From: Gammaproteobacteria bacterium
GTDB taxonomy: Bacteria > Pseudomonadota > Gammaproteobacteria > Pseudomonadales > Pseudohongiellaceae
Direction: 5' to 3'
Assembly: GCA_029246545.1 (NCBI GenBank)
Contig: JAQWMX010000018.1
Span: forward strand, 1-64,000
Length of the DNA stretch: 64,000 nucleotides
The notes below the pieces were generated by a model. The model did no database searches, was not told the origin of the DNA, and saw nothing but the letters and a program-made list of their open reading frames with translations. Positions 1 to 8,081 of the stretch are shown one piece after another (the stretch's first letter is position 1; each line of letters begins with the position of its first letter). Made by a program: the position numbers and the translations under genes.

Positions 1-103
1 AAGTATTAAAGTTTGCTGCAGCAATACTCTGATTGGACAAATTTATAAATCCACTGGCAAAACCAACAGCACCAAGTTTGAGAACTTTTCTTCGATTTAC
101 CAT
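1..103 (-). CDS. Exported protein, N-terminus only (Tat-like leader)
   Basis: Only the first 34 codons are in the window; the gene runs off at base 1. The ATG at 101-103 has AAAGAG six bases upstream and GGAG further up. The N-terminus reads NRRKVLKLGAVGFASG, a twin-arginine-style motif followed by a hydrophobic core and an alanine-rich stretch, so the product is probably exported by the Tat route and may carry a cofactor. Nothing of the mature protein can be seen, so no function is offered. Confidence 0.6.
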   Translation of the reverse strand, partial: MVNRRKVLKLGAVGFASGFINLSNQSIAAANFNT

Positions 104-205
104 AGATTTCTCTTTATTATCTTCTCCGGTTTTGAAAAGTAACATGCCCCCCCTTCATCTACAAACTTCACTGCTGATTTAAACTTACATAAAGGGAAAT
201 GTTTT

Positions 206-235
206 AATGTCCGCTTTGGGTCGAAAGCAGACATT
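206..235. repeat. Interspersed inverted-repeat element, copy 1
   Basis: A 12-base arm AATGTCCGCTTT, a six-base loop and the arm AAAGCAGACATT form a hairpin with 11 of 12 pairs. A near-identical copy is at 1709-1738. Translated on the plus strand the core gives VRFGSKADI-type peptides, which I recall as a recurrent short motif in spurious small proteins predicted from proteobacterial intergenic DNA. It probably belongs to a dispersed repetitive family; the two copies bracket the acetamidase gene. Confidence 0.75.
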
Positions 236-290
236 TCAATTTAGTAATATTGTCACTGAACTCTCTATATTATGATTCTTTTTAAAGACT

Positions 291-1559
291 CTATTTATCT
301 TCAAAAATATCCAATGGCAAAATAGCTGTAACCCCTAGATTGGGTACGTCCACCAATTGTCCGATTCGAACATCAACCGCTACACTGGCGATTGCATAGG
401 CCTGTTGGCGATCGTAGCCGTATGTCTCGACGATATAGTCGACCATACCAGCGATGGCATTGCGAGTCGCGAGATTAATATCGTTGGAGAGGTTTTCTAA
501 TCCGGCGATTACGGGTGATCTCAGGTACATCATGTCCGGTGGTACAGAGCCAGCTTGTTTTAGTGGGAATCCGGTAACTGCATAGAAGCGCCGGGAGGGA
601 ATTTCCAACAAATCAGCGGAACCTTCATAGTGGGGACCGTGGGTTAGGTTTGGGCCGTCCTTCAGTACAGCTGTTGTAACCCAGACGTCGGCTGACATTT
701 CTATAGCCGTCCCAGAGACTTCCCCATCACCCTGAGCATAATGCAGATCGCCGATGGCCAGGCCGCAGCCATCGATATAGCAAGGTAGATAGATTGTAAC
801 GCCTGCTTGCATGTAACGAATGTCCATATTGCCGCCGTGCTCTCTGGGCGGAATAGTACGTAGGCATTCATTTATTGCACTGCCGTTGGTGCCGCAAAGC
901 TCAGCAGGATCGGCACTTTCCGCCAAGGGTAGAAATACCCTGCCACCAGCCTCAGACAGAGCTTGTTCACGGGCCAATATGTTTTGTAATTCTTCTGGTC
1001 CTGGAAGTGTGGTGACCACGCCGGGGAAACTGCCGTTAGGAATCTTTACACCTGGAAGGCCATCGGATACTGCATAGTTACGATTTAATCGCCAGATGAA
1101 TTGGCGTTGTCCATCCATCAGATCGCTAATAAAGCCGCCAATACCACTGTTGGTCCAGGCGTAACGGCCGGGGTCGATATTAGTTAGAGTCACAGCCAGT
1201 ACATCGCCGGCTTCGGCACCTTCAATATAGACTGGACCTGTCATAGGATGCACGCGACCAAAATCGGTAACAAAATTCTCAGGTTGCTGATCAGTTTGGG
1301 ACGCGATTGTACCAAGTACGTCAGCAGCGTCCCGCGTATGAAACAGAATGGTCTGGCCGGGTTCTGCTCGGGCTGTCATTGGAATGTCTGGATGCAGGCG
1401 ATTGATGCAACCGGGATCTTCGATGCAGTTAGCTCCCTCCCCACCAACAATTACAATGCTGCCCTCCGCAGCAAAAACAGCAGACGCTAAAAATTGCGTG
1501 GTAATAGCTGCAGAAATTAGAAGGAGCAATGCTCTCAATAATTTAGTGTTTAATGTCAA
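291..1559 (-). CDS. Exported acetamidase/formamidase family protein
   Basis: This belongs to the FmdA/AmdA amidohydrolase family, which hydrolyses formamide or short aliphatic amides to ammonia and the acid. Supporting stretches are GPVYIEGAEAGDVLAV, REHGGNMDI and GDLHYAQGDGEVSGTA, in family order. The frame opens further upstream at 1607, but a strong GGAGG (1566-1570) sits six bases before a TTG at 1557-1559, so I use that start (422 residues). It yields a clean signal peptide (LLRALLLLISAAITT ... SAVFAAEG), so the enzyme is periplasmic or secreted, unlike the usual cytoplasmic members. It stands alone between two copies of an inverted repeat. The substrate is not evident from sequence. Confidence 0.85.
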   Translation of the reverse strand: MTLNTKLLRALLLLISAAITTQFLASAVFAAEGSIVIVGGEGANCIEDPGCINRLHPDIPMTARAEPGQTILFHTRDAADVLGTIASQTDQQPENFVTDFGRVHPMTGPVYIEGAEAGDVLAVTLTNIDPGRYAWTNSGIGGFISDLMDGQRQFIWRLNRNYAVSDGLPGVKIPNGSFPGVVTTLPGPEELQNILAREQALSEAGGRVFLPLAESADPAELCGTNGSAINECLRTIPPREHGGNMDIRYMQAGVTIYLPCYIDGCGLAIGDLHYAQGDGEVSGTAIEMSADVWVTTAVLKDGPNLTHGPHYEGSADLLEIPSRRFYAVTGFPLKQAGSVPPDMMYLRSPVIAGLENLSNDINLATRNAIAGMVDYIVETYGYDRQQAYAIASVAVDVRIGQLVDVPNLGVTAILPLDIFEDK

Positions 1560-1708
1560 AATACACCTCCTGAATTGTTGTTCAATACAACTTACATGAA
1601 AAAACAAGAATGCTCTCTAAATGGATAATTTTTGCATCATATTCTGACATCATTGAAATTAAAATACGCAAATCTACAAGTCCGCCTTGGATAATAACCG
1701 GACATTCT

Positions 1709-1738
1709 AAGGTCCGCTTTGGGTCGAAAGCAGACATT
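1709..1738. repeat. Interspersed inverted-repeat element, copy 2
   Basis: This copy shares GTCCGCTTTGGGTCGAAAGC and the following AGACATT with the copy at 206-235, with one extra mismatch in the left arm (AAGG for AATG). Just upstream, 1677-1706 carries a decayed version (TCCGCC ... CGGACATT), suggesting nested or rearranged copies. No gene is associated with it. Confidence 0.7.
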
Positions 1739-1740
1739 AG

Positions 1741-1920
1741 CATTTTAATATTTCACTCAGTCGGCACCAATCTTTTAAGTTCTTCAATCCAGTTCGTGAT
1801 AGGCACTTGGCAGACTTTGCACGTTCTATCCGGGTCATGCTGATTCCTCCCGATGTTGAAGAGGGGATCAGTGTGATCAATCATGGCGGCAAGGTGTTGG
1901 TGCTTATTTATTGGCGCTAA
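1741..1920 (+). pseudogene. Possible gene remnant (C-terminal fragment)
   Basis: The 529 bases between the acetamidase gene and the next gene hold no convincing intact gene. One open stretch starts directly after the repeat at 1709-1738 and ends at TAA 1918-1920. It reads like a real protein end: LADFARSIRVMLIPPDVEEG and then a hydrophobic VLVLIYWR terminus, with no plausible start codon or ribosome binding site. It may be the tail of a gene cut by the repeat or by a deletion. I do not recognise the family. An overlapping minus-strand frame (1753-1944) is less protein-like. Confidence 0.3.
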
Positions 1921-2088
1921 CCTGCGGCTTGGCAAAATAGACACTGCCTCAGTAACGTCCTAACCAGCTACGAACCCGGAGGGTCCGCGCGTTATGCTAT
2001 TCACCTTTTCACTGCGCAAGATTTTACTAGCGGTGCATCAATGGTTTAGCTCGAAGCTCGAAGTCCCAGTGTCCTGTGATGATAATCC

Positions 2089-3222
2089 TTACTCATCGGG
2101 GTGCACGATGTAGACCTGAGTGAGAGTCATCTCCACGGCCCCGGATATGGCTGTGTTGGCACCGGTCTCGGGATCTGGATAGGCATCCGCCAACCGTTTC
2201 AGCGCAGTGTACTCCGATCCAGAGGAGCTCTGACCGTAGTTCTGATGATGCGAAGACCAACTGGTTCTGAACCGGTGATTGTACTGCTCTATATCGACAT
2301 ATCCCCCCATCAGCCCTTGCGCCACCTGCGACGTTAGCTTGAACTGAAACTGGAGATCCTTAAAAATGTGGTAGCCATCACTCACTCCGGGCTGTGACCA
2401 TGGGATTTTTGCTTGAGCAATCGGCTCAGTGGTCAGCACACCATCAACGATCTTACCTTTAACCTCCTCAACGAAGCTTTGGCCCCAACGGGCATCGACT
2501 CGTTGCGTGCCACCAGCACTAAAACCCACGCCAGTGGCGTCAGTGAGGAGGTTATCGAGGCCTCGGTAAGTAGTGACGGTTACGTCGTCGTCATTGACGA
2601 GATCATCCACACCCGACAGCTCGATCATCCAGCGGTTAGAACCATTGTTAATCATGAAAGCGTTTTCGAAAAACCAATACTGGCCGTCTTTGCGGTAGCC
2701 CGCAATACAACCGAGTGCACGGTATAGCTGGTTATCTATTCCCTCTTCACCGGCCGAGTTCATGAAATCATCAGCGTTAACTTCACCATCGAGATTCAGG
2801 CCGTAGGATACATTCCCCTGTGCCTCGTAATAAGGTAAGGAATCATATATGTCTGTCGTCGCTGTATTAGTATGATACTGATAGGCCTCAATCATGAGTC
2901 GAGTATCAACTACTGTCCGCTCTACATCGCTATCCTCGGGGAACTGTTGTGCGAACAGGTCGCGCGAGCCTCGGGTGTTCATACCTTGAGGACATTCTGT
3001 GCTCGCTTCAGTTTCATGGATTGCCCAATGCCTTTCTGTCAGCACGTAGCCGATTCGGCCATCTTTTTGATGTGGTTCGGGAAGCTGGGCTGTCGCCGCA
3101 CCTGCAAACGCCAACATGGTGCTAAAAAATGCGAAAGAAAGCACTTGAGGTGTTTTGGTAGCATTCCAAACTTGTGGCATTGATAATCTCTCCTTCGTAG
3201 ATAATGGTTTCATCACACTCAT
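2089..3222 (-). CDS. Secreted protein of unknown function, last gene of the redox cassette
   Basis: I do not recognise this 377-residue protein. It has an N-terminal hydrophobic stretch (VLSFAFFSTMLAFAG) ending in ATAQ, a typical signal peptidase site, so it is exported. The mature part is acidic, rich in Asp, Asn, Tyr and Trp, and has few cysteines (two are visible, at ECPQG and GCIAG). The first ATG (3220-3222) overlaps the upstream stop as ATGA, implying translational coupling. An internal ATG at 3178-3180 has a better spaced AAGGAG and would give a shorter, more normal signal peptide (363 residues), so the start is uncertain. It is co-directional with the Lipoprotein_15 and DUF1552/DUF1592 genes and probably belongs to the same system. 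Confidence 0.75.
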   Translation of the reverse strand: MSVMKPLSTKERLSMPQVWNATKTPQVLSFAFFSTMLAFAGAATAQLPEPHQKDGRIGYVLTERHWAIHETEASTECPQGMNTRGSRDLFAQQFPEDSDVERTVVDTRLMIEAYQYHTNTATTDIYDSLPYYEAQGNVSYGLNLDGEVNADDFMNSAGEEGIDNQLYRALGCIAGYRKDGQYWFFENAFMINNGSNRWMIELSGVDDLVNDDDVTVTTYRGLDNLLTDATGVGFSAGGTQRVDARWGQSFVEEVKGKIVDGVLTTEPIAQAKIPWSQPGVSDGYHIFKDLQFQFKLTSQVAQGLMGGYVDIEQYNHRFRTSWSSHHQNYGQSSSGSEYTALKRLADAYPDPETGANTAISGAVEMTLTQVYIVHPDE

Positions 3223-4622
3223 CTCCTAAAATGATTATTTTGAAAAACGTCTCGCAATACGAACGCTTTGTAGCCGTTGCGTGAACCAGTGAACTCTCCG
3301 AACCCATCGCCATAGGTAGCGCCGGGTTCTTGGTCACCGCTGTAAGTGTATACCGGCCTGCTGCGGTAAGCCCAAACATGCAGCGTGCCTTCTTCGTCTT
3401 CGGCGGAGTGGCGTCCTGTGTTTGGATCAATTGCCATCACGCTCCAAAGACTACTCTCACTCTTGGCACCGGCGTCCGCGACAACATAGGGAAAGGTCTC
3501 ACGACACACCTCGGGTTCACCACCACCGCAAATAGCCATACGATATTCCTGTGCCGAATCGGGATGATCGCAAGCGAGTTGCGCAACGGAATCGTCCCTG
3601 CAGTTATAAAGGTATATCGTTCTGCCCCGGGCATCGGCCAGAACCTGCCCCCCAAAGGCCCCATCTTGTATGGTGAACTCATCGGGCGGAGTCACTGCTC
3701 GTTGCGTGTAAACATTATGCCACTCTGGCACATCGCTACCGGCAAAGCTGCGACTTCGAGTATCTTTGTTATGGGTGTACAGCGGCTTAGCTCTGAAGAC
3801 CCATTGATTAATTCCAGAGGAATGTTCAATGATTGTCCAGTCACCGCTGTCTACTGTAACCTGAGGTGCACGGACGGGGGACCAATTGTTCAAACACTCT
3901 CCATGACAATTCGAGATATTGGCTTCGTCACCGTCCCATGTGTATACCGAGTATTCATCGCCAGTTACGAGTAATCGGCCGGTGGTGCTGGAAAGCACTT
4001 GAAACCCTGGTGGAATATTGGCTGGCGGCCCCACCGGCACACGAACGACTCCGCCATCACCGCCGGATCTTATCTTTGTGCCACCTAGCACGTCCCCTGG
4101 CTTCTCATCCAGGTTGGAGGTATACAAAGGGAAACCATCATAGGCCCATTGGTTTGAGTCATCCTCTCGCTTGACAAGAGTCCACTTACCCACCTGCTCC
4201 GCATCTTCAGGTGCGAGCACGGGCGGCCAAATTTGAGTACAGCTCACGCCCTGGTCGGAATACGGCAGGACCAAGCCGGCCGGGTATGGACTCATGAAGC
4301 CAACCTCAGTCCGAAGGACCTCGTCCGTACAATTGGAGGCCCCGTCCTTCCTGTCACCAGTTGAACCGTTTCGCAGCGCTCTCAGTGGCCATGTATACAA
4401 TGTGCGCCCCTGAGTATCGGTGTACACAGGACCATCCAAGGCAGTCGCCACCACCTGAATACCTAGCGGCAATTCCTCTTCAAAGTAGGCTTCATGTGCG
4501 TCACTGGCCACTGATTGCCAATACATCGTATCGCTTGGCGTTTCAGCGGCAGCACTAGCAGTGATCACCATGGGCGCACTGGCGACAACGAAAACAACAG
4601 TCAGAAAATTATTTAGGTGCAT
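3219..4622 (-). CDS. Secreted Lipoprotein_15 (COG4315-type) repeat protein
   Basis: A signal peptide (MHLNNFLTVVFVVASAPM ... SAAAE) is followed by three diverged copies of the secreted repeat known as Lipoprotein_15. Each copy has the pattern GRTLYTW / cysteine / W-P / GxWT-xx-(D/S)-xxxQWAYxGxPLYT. The clearest pieces are WTLVKREDDSNQWAYDGFPL, YTWDGDEANISNCHGECLNN and QWVFRAKPLYTH; the third copy ends in HVWAYRSRPVYTYSGD. The family has no established biochemical role; its members are exported and often sit beside cytochromes or other redox proteins. There is no lipobox cysteine at the signal cleavage site here. The stop overlaps the start of the next gene as ATGA. AAGGA lies 11 bases before the start. 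Confidence 0.8.
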   Translation of the reverse strand: MHLNNFLTVVFVVASAPMVITASAAAETPSDTMYWQSVASDAHEAYFEEELPLGIQVVATALDGPVYTDTQGRTLYTWPLRALRNGSTGDRKDGASNCTDEVLRTEVGFMSPYPAGLVLPYSDQGVSCTQIWPPVLAPEDAEQVGKWTLVKREDDSNQWAYDGFPLYTSNLDEKPGDVLGGTKIRSGGDGGVVRVPVGPPANIPPGFQVLSSTTGRLLVTGDEYSVYTWDGDEANISNCHGECLNNWSPVRAPQVTVDSGDWTIIEHSSGINQWVFRAKPLYTHNKDTRSRSFAGSDVPEWHNVYTQRAVTPPDEFTIQDGAFGGQVLADARGRTIYLYNCRDDSVAQLACDHPDSAQEYRMAICGGGEPEVCRETFPYVVADAGAKSESSLWSVMAIDPNTGRHSAEDEEGTLHVWAYRSRPVYTYSGDQEPGATYGDGFGEFTGSRNGYKAFVLRDVFQNNHFRR

Positions 4623-4658
4623 ACTAATGAGTTTCCTTAATTACTCGGACAGGCCTGC

Positions 4659-5993
4659 TTAGACCAGCACATCGCTAATCACTTCAGAACACTCGTTGCT
4701 CAACGTGCCCCACGATGGCGTGTCCACCCCCATGAGTCTTAGGGCTGTATAGCCCACCTGAGCAACCGAACCGCCATTCAAATCGATGTGGTTACCGCTC
4801 TTAACCTTGCCACCCGCGCGACCGGCCAGGAATACCGACATGCCATCGATCGAATGCGTCCGAGCGTTACCCACGTCCGTCGTACCGAGGATCAGGACAT
4901 TATCAAGCAGCGTGCCATCTCCTTCCGGAATTTTTTTAAACACCTCCACGAAATCCACCCAAGACTCCATGGCACGCCGGGTGAAATAGGAAGCGTTCAG
5001 CTGGTAGCCAAGCGCCTCGTCGACGGGTTCTTCATGTGTGCACGTATGGTGAGGCTTCTCATAACCCGGTTTAATAGTGGAAGAAAACGCCGCCGAATAC
5101 GTCATGTTGAAAACGCGGGTTTGATCGCAGGCAACGGCCATAGCCATCAGTTCGGCCATCATTTGATGGCGAAGCTTAATCGAGTCTGTTGACTGGTCCA
5201 TGGCCACATCAACCGGTGCCTCCCCGGGGGGCATGCAACTCGCAATCGGTTCGGGCTTGGTGAGACGTTGCTCAAACTGCCGCTCCAACTGACGCAAACC
5301 AGTAAAATACTGATCGAGCCGCTCCCGGTCCGCTACGCCGACCGTCTCCATCAGTGAGCGCTCTTGGTCCATGATGCCGGACAGAACGCTTCGGCGAGCG
5401 ATTACTCGTGGGTCCTGCTGAAATTCGTCTGCATTCGGATTCTGAAAGTCGAGCCCAAACAAACGTTGGTAAAATGCCAAGGGCGACCACTCTGGGGCAT
5501 TGGGCGTAGAGGCGTTGTAGTAACTATATGTGTCGCGCGCATCGGCAGTCGCCGTCGCGGTAAGGTTAGTAAAGCGCGTGGCGCCGCCAATCTGCTTGGC
5601 TACCGTTAGATCGATGGTCTCTGACGGTCCAGAACCGGACTCCGGTGCAATACCTGTTCTCGAAACCACCCAGCCAGTGAAATGGTTTCCGTTCGGGGAA
5701 GCGTCCCGAATGGCGTGCCCGTTCGTGAAGAGATTGACGTCATCGCGTATTGGTGCCCAAGAGGCGAGCTCTTCAGGCAAATCGTAATTGGGGCCTGTCT
5801 GTTGAGGCACAAACAGCTTCCTAGTGCCGCCAAGACCGTAGCCCCAGGTTCCGAAACGCTCTGGCATCGGCGCCCCCGAAGCCAGTGCAGTACCATTGCC
5901 GTTCAGGAAATAGTCAAGAAAGGGCAAAGCTACCGTCACTCCCACGCCTTTCACCATACCCTTCATTACACGTCTTCTATCCCATTTACTCAT
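4659..5993 (-). CDS. DUF1552 family protein with Tat leader
   Basis: The 444-residue protein starts MSKWDRRRVMKGMVKGVG, a twin-arginine leader, then follows the DUF1552 layout. That layout comprises PMPERFGTWGYGLGG near the start, NHFTGWV, a central Asp/Gln-rich helical region and VLILGTTDVGNARTHS plus LAGRAGGKVKSGNHI in the C-terminal half, which resembles the sulfatase/phosphatase-like fold of these proteins. The Pfam entry for this family is named after an HXXSHH motif; here the corresponding place reads HHTCTHEEP, so serine is replaced by threonine and the last histidine by glutamate. AGGAG lies seven bases before the ATG. DUF1552 genes are typically paired with DUF1592 genes, as here. 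The enzymatic activity is not established for the family. Confidence 0.88.
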   Translation of the reverse strand: MSKWDRRRVMKGMVKGVGVTVALPFLDYFLNGNGTALASGAPMPERFGTWGYGLGGTRKLFVPQQTGPNYDLPEELASWAPIRDDVNLFTNGHAIRDASPNGNHFTGWVVSRTGIAPESGSGPSETIDLTVAKQIGGATRFTNLTATATADARDTYSYYNASTPNAPEWSPLAFYQRLFGLDFQNPNADEFQQDPRVIARRSVLSGIMDQERSLMETVGVADRERLDQYFTGLRQLERQFEQRLTKPEPIASCMPPGEAPVDVAMDQSTDSIKLRHQMMAELMAMAVACDQTRVFNMTYSAAFSSTIKPGYEKPHHTCTHEEPVDEALGYQLNASYFTRRAMESWVDFVEVFKKIPEGDGTLLDNVLILGTTDVGNARTHSIDGMSVFLAGRAGGKVKSGNHIDLNGGSVAQVGYTALRLMGVDTPSWGTLSNECSEVISDVLV

Positions 5994-6061
5994 GTTGATT
6001 CTCCTGCCTTAAAAATTTCATTGGTTCTTGAAGTACACCAGCTCTCTAGTTAACGATTGCA

Positions 6062-7780
6062 CTAGTCTGAGCTGGCCGCCGCTAGCAGTCTCTCTTCGCT
6101 CGGGCTATTTTGGATCAGCGAGAAGGCCTTGCTGAGAACGATCGTCCGCAATAGGTTTCGCAACTGGTAGCCTTGAGCGGCAAACTCCTCATTGAAGTAG
6201 TTCAGTGTGGGGCGCGCCTCGATTTCCGGTGGCCCGCCAGTGGCGTAACTGTAAACACGCTGCACGAGACATCGTGGCAACTCCGGGTTCTGACGAAGTG
6301 CTTCACCCAAACCAATAGCTCCATCGAATTCAAAGCCATCCAGAGCGCCGGTCGCGTCTATTGTCGCCTCATTTTCGGTCAGCCGGTAACCACCCGCACC
6401 GTCAAATTGCTCCAGCGACAAACCAATTGGGTCTGTAATCCTATGGCAGCCGGCGCACGAGGGGGTCTCGAGATGCGCTGCTACACGTTGGCGTTGCGTA
6501 GGGTAGTTCGCATCAGGGTTCGTCAAAACAGAGAAATCGATTCCCGGAGGCGGCTGGGGAACCGTCTGGCACAAAAACTGCTCCCGTAGCGCCATACCCC
6601 GAAGCGTTACAGAACTGCGCCCGGGATGCGAAGTCAACGCTAGAAAGCTCACTTGTGTAAGGAGACCCGCGCGCGGACTGTCTTCTGCAAATGTGTAAGA
6701 GGCCCAACCAGGTTGTGCGGGCACACCGTATACAATTGCCAAGGCCGGAGACATAAAGGTCGACCGCGATGTAAACAGATCACGATAATCTTTGTCTTTG
6801 TTGAGCGTGTGATCGATGATCGTGCGCAGGGTTTGCTCCTGCGCATCCAGCGCCGTCACAGTTGTGAAACCCGGGTAGATGGTGGCGTCCTTCACGAGCG
6901 TCTTGATCTCGTTGAAAACGAACATGTCATCGAAGAAGGCCCTCATCCCATCGACCAAACGCGGGCTCTCCAACATCCTGTCAACGGCCCGCTCAATACC
7001 ATCACGTGTCAGCAGTTCACCGCTTTCGGCTGCTGCCAGTAATTCATCATCCGGACTTGCATTCCACAGGAAAAAGCTTAGCCGTGACGCGAGCGAATAA
7101 CCGTCAAGGCGCAGTTGCTCCGGATTGCTGGGGTCAGGCTCGGCGCTTTCTATGATGAAAAGCACTTCGGGATGGATCAACAGCCCTTCGAGCACAACCT
7201 CGAGGCCAGCATAAAAGCCATCCAACTCCTCACCATTCAACTCCTCGCCCGCCAATTCCTCGGCAGCGGCACTCGCCTGCTCAACGAATACCGCAATTTC
7301 GTCATCAATCAACGCGCGCCTGAACAAAAGGCGGCCTACCTTCGACACAAACTGGGTCGCGCAAGCCTCATCCGGCCCATCAATCGACTCAGGTCGGCAC
7401 GCAACAAGGTATTGACGTTGCTCGATATCCATGACCTGACTGGCCACGGTGGCGGCTATGCCCTGGATAGTCTGAACTTGCCCGACACTTACACCTGCAG
7501 TAGCCAAACTGTTGGCGAGCAGCCCCTCATTCCGCACGATGGGCGTAAATTGTACTTGCGTGTCAATGCTTGGACCGAAAATGTAGGCCAACGAATTGCT
7601 ATACTGCTCAGCCGTAATGAGCTTGGTTAGCAGCTGCGTTCCTGAGCTTGTGGGTTCAGGGTCGGATGGAGAGCAGCCAGTAAGAGCGCACAAGGCCAAC
7701 AAACCCATCACGGCCCTGTGAAACGCGCTGGTAAAACACTGCTTAAACCTCGGTGTAGAACGTCCCATATCCAAACTCAT
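6062..7780 (-). CDS. DUF1592/DUF1588 haem-binding lipoprotein (Planctomycete-cytochrome type)
   Basis: The modules appear in the order DUF1587 (LITAEQYSNSLAYIFG), DUF1595 (FVSKVGRLLFRRALIDDEIA), DUF1592 (SLASRLSFFLWNASPDDELL), DUF1588 and DUF1585 (GLSLEQFDGAGGYR). A single c-type haem motif, CAGCH, sits in the DUF1588 part about residue 445. The N-terminus has a lipobox LTGC at residues 33-36, so the protein is probably an outer- or inner-membrane-anchored periplasmic lipoprotein. GAGGG lies nine bases before the ATG. The family was first seen expanded in Planctomycetes; its substrate is unknown. The DUF1552 gene follows directly, and the cytochrome c and HiPIP genes precede it, which suggests electrons leave through those carriers. 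Confidence 0.88.
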   Translation of the reverse strand: MSLDMGRSTPRFKQCFTSAFHRAVMGLLALCALTGCSPSDPEPTSSGTQLLTKLITAEQYSNSLAYIFGPSIDTQVQFTPIVRNEGLLANSLATAGVSVGQVQTIQGIAATVASQVMDIEQRQYLVACRPESIDGPDEACATQFVSKVGRLLFRRALIDDEIAVFVEQASAAAEELAGEELNGEELDGFYAGLEVVLEGLLIHPEVLFIIESAEPDPSNPEQLRLDGYSLASRLSFFLWNASPDDELLAAAESGELLTRDGIERAVDRMLESPRLVDGMRAFFDDMFVFNEIKTLVKDATIYPGFTTVTALDAQEQTLRTIIDHTLNKDKDYRDLFTSRSTFMSPALAIVYGVPAQPGWASYTFAEDSPRAGLLTQVSFLALTSHPGRSSVTLRGMALREQFLCQTVPQPPPGIDFSVLTNPDANYPTQRQRVAAHLETPSCAGCHRITDPIGLSLEQFDGAGGYRLTENEATIDATGALDGFEFDGAIGLGEALRQNPELPRCLVQRVYSYATGGPPEIEARPTLNYFNEEFAAQGYQLRNLLRTIVLSKAFSLIQNSPSEERLLAAASSD

Positions 7781-7842
7781 CGTTCTAAACCCTCATCAAC
7801 AATCTAAATTTACCAGAAAGAGTAATTATCCACTGAGCCTTC

Positions 7843-7992
7843 TCAGACTGTCAACTCTATGTATGAGTCAATCACATATTGCACTTTGGTTGATGCTTGA
7901 TAAGCATTTATAACTTTTTGCTCACCAGACGCCTCGGACTTGGAATTGTGGGTAGCGCACCCAACCGTTAGAATCGCCAAGCTGAATAACAA
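7843..7992 (-). CDS. Possible small lipoprotein (about 49 residues)
   Basis: The 300-base gap between the tri-haem cytochrome gene and the DUF1592 gene contains one open frame from TTG (7990-7992) to TGA (7843-7845). It reads LLFSLAILTVGCATHNSKSE and then a short polar, lysine/glutamine-rich tail. The hydrophobic run followed by VGC resembles a lipoprotein leader, although Thr-Val-Gly-Cys is a poor lipobox because the -3 residue is threonine. AAGGA is only two bases from the TTG, so initiation is doubtful. It is either a genuine small gene of the cassette or a decayed one; I see nothing else in the gap. Confidence 0.35.
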   Translation of the reverse strand: MLFSLAILTVGCATHNSKSEASGEQKVINAYQASTKVQYVIDSYIELTV

Positions 7993-8081
7993 GATCCTTG
8001 GGCTTATTTGATCACTCTTGATTCCTGTTGAACGAAGCCACTATGCAGCAAATAGGTAACACGTTCCCGGGTGGGTATTAG

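Noticed and set aside
1753-1944. Minus-strand open frame of 63 codons in the repeat-rich gap
   Set aside because: It has no ribosome binding site or plausible leader; the opposite strand reads more like a protein end.
3330-3974. Plus-strand open frame of 214 codons antisense to the Lipoprotein_15 gene
   Set aside because: The GC-rich coding strand creates long antisense frames; no start site, no domains.
7115-7630. Plus-strand open frame of 171 codons antisense to the DUF1592 gene
   Set aside because: It shadows a well-supported gene and has no recognisable domain.
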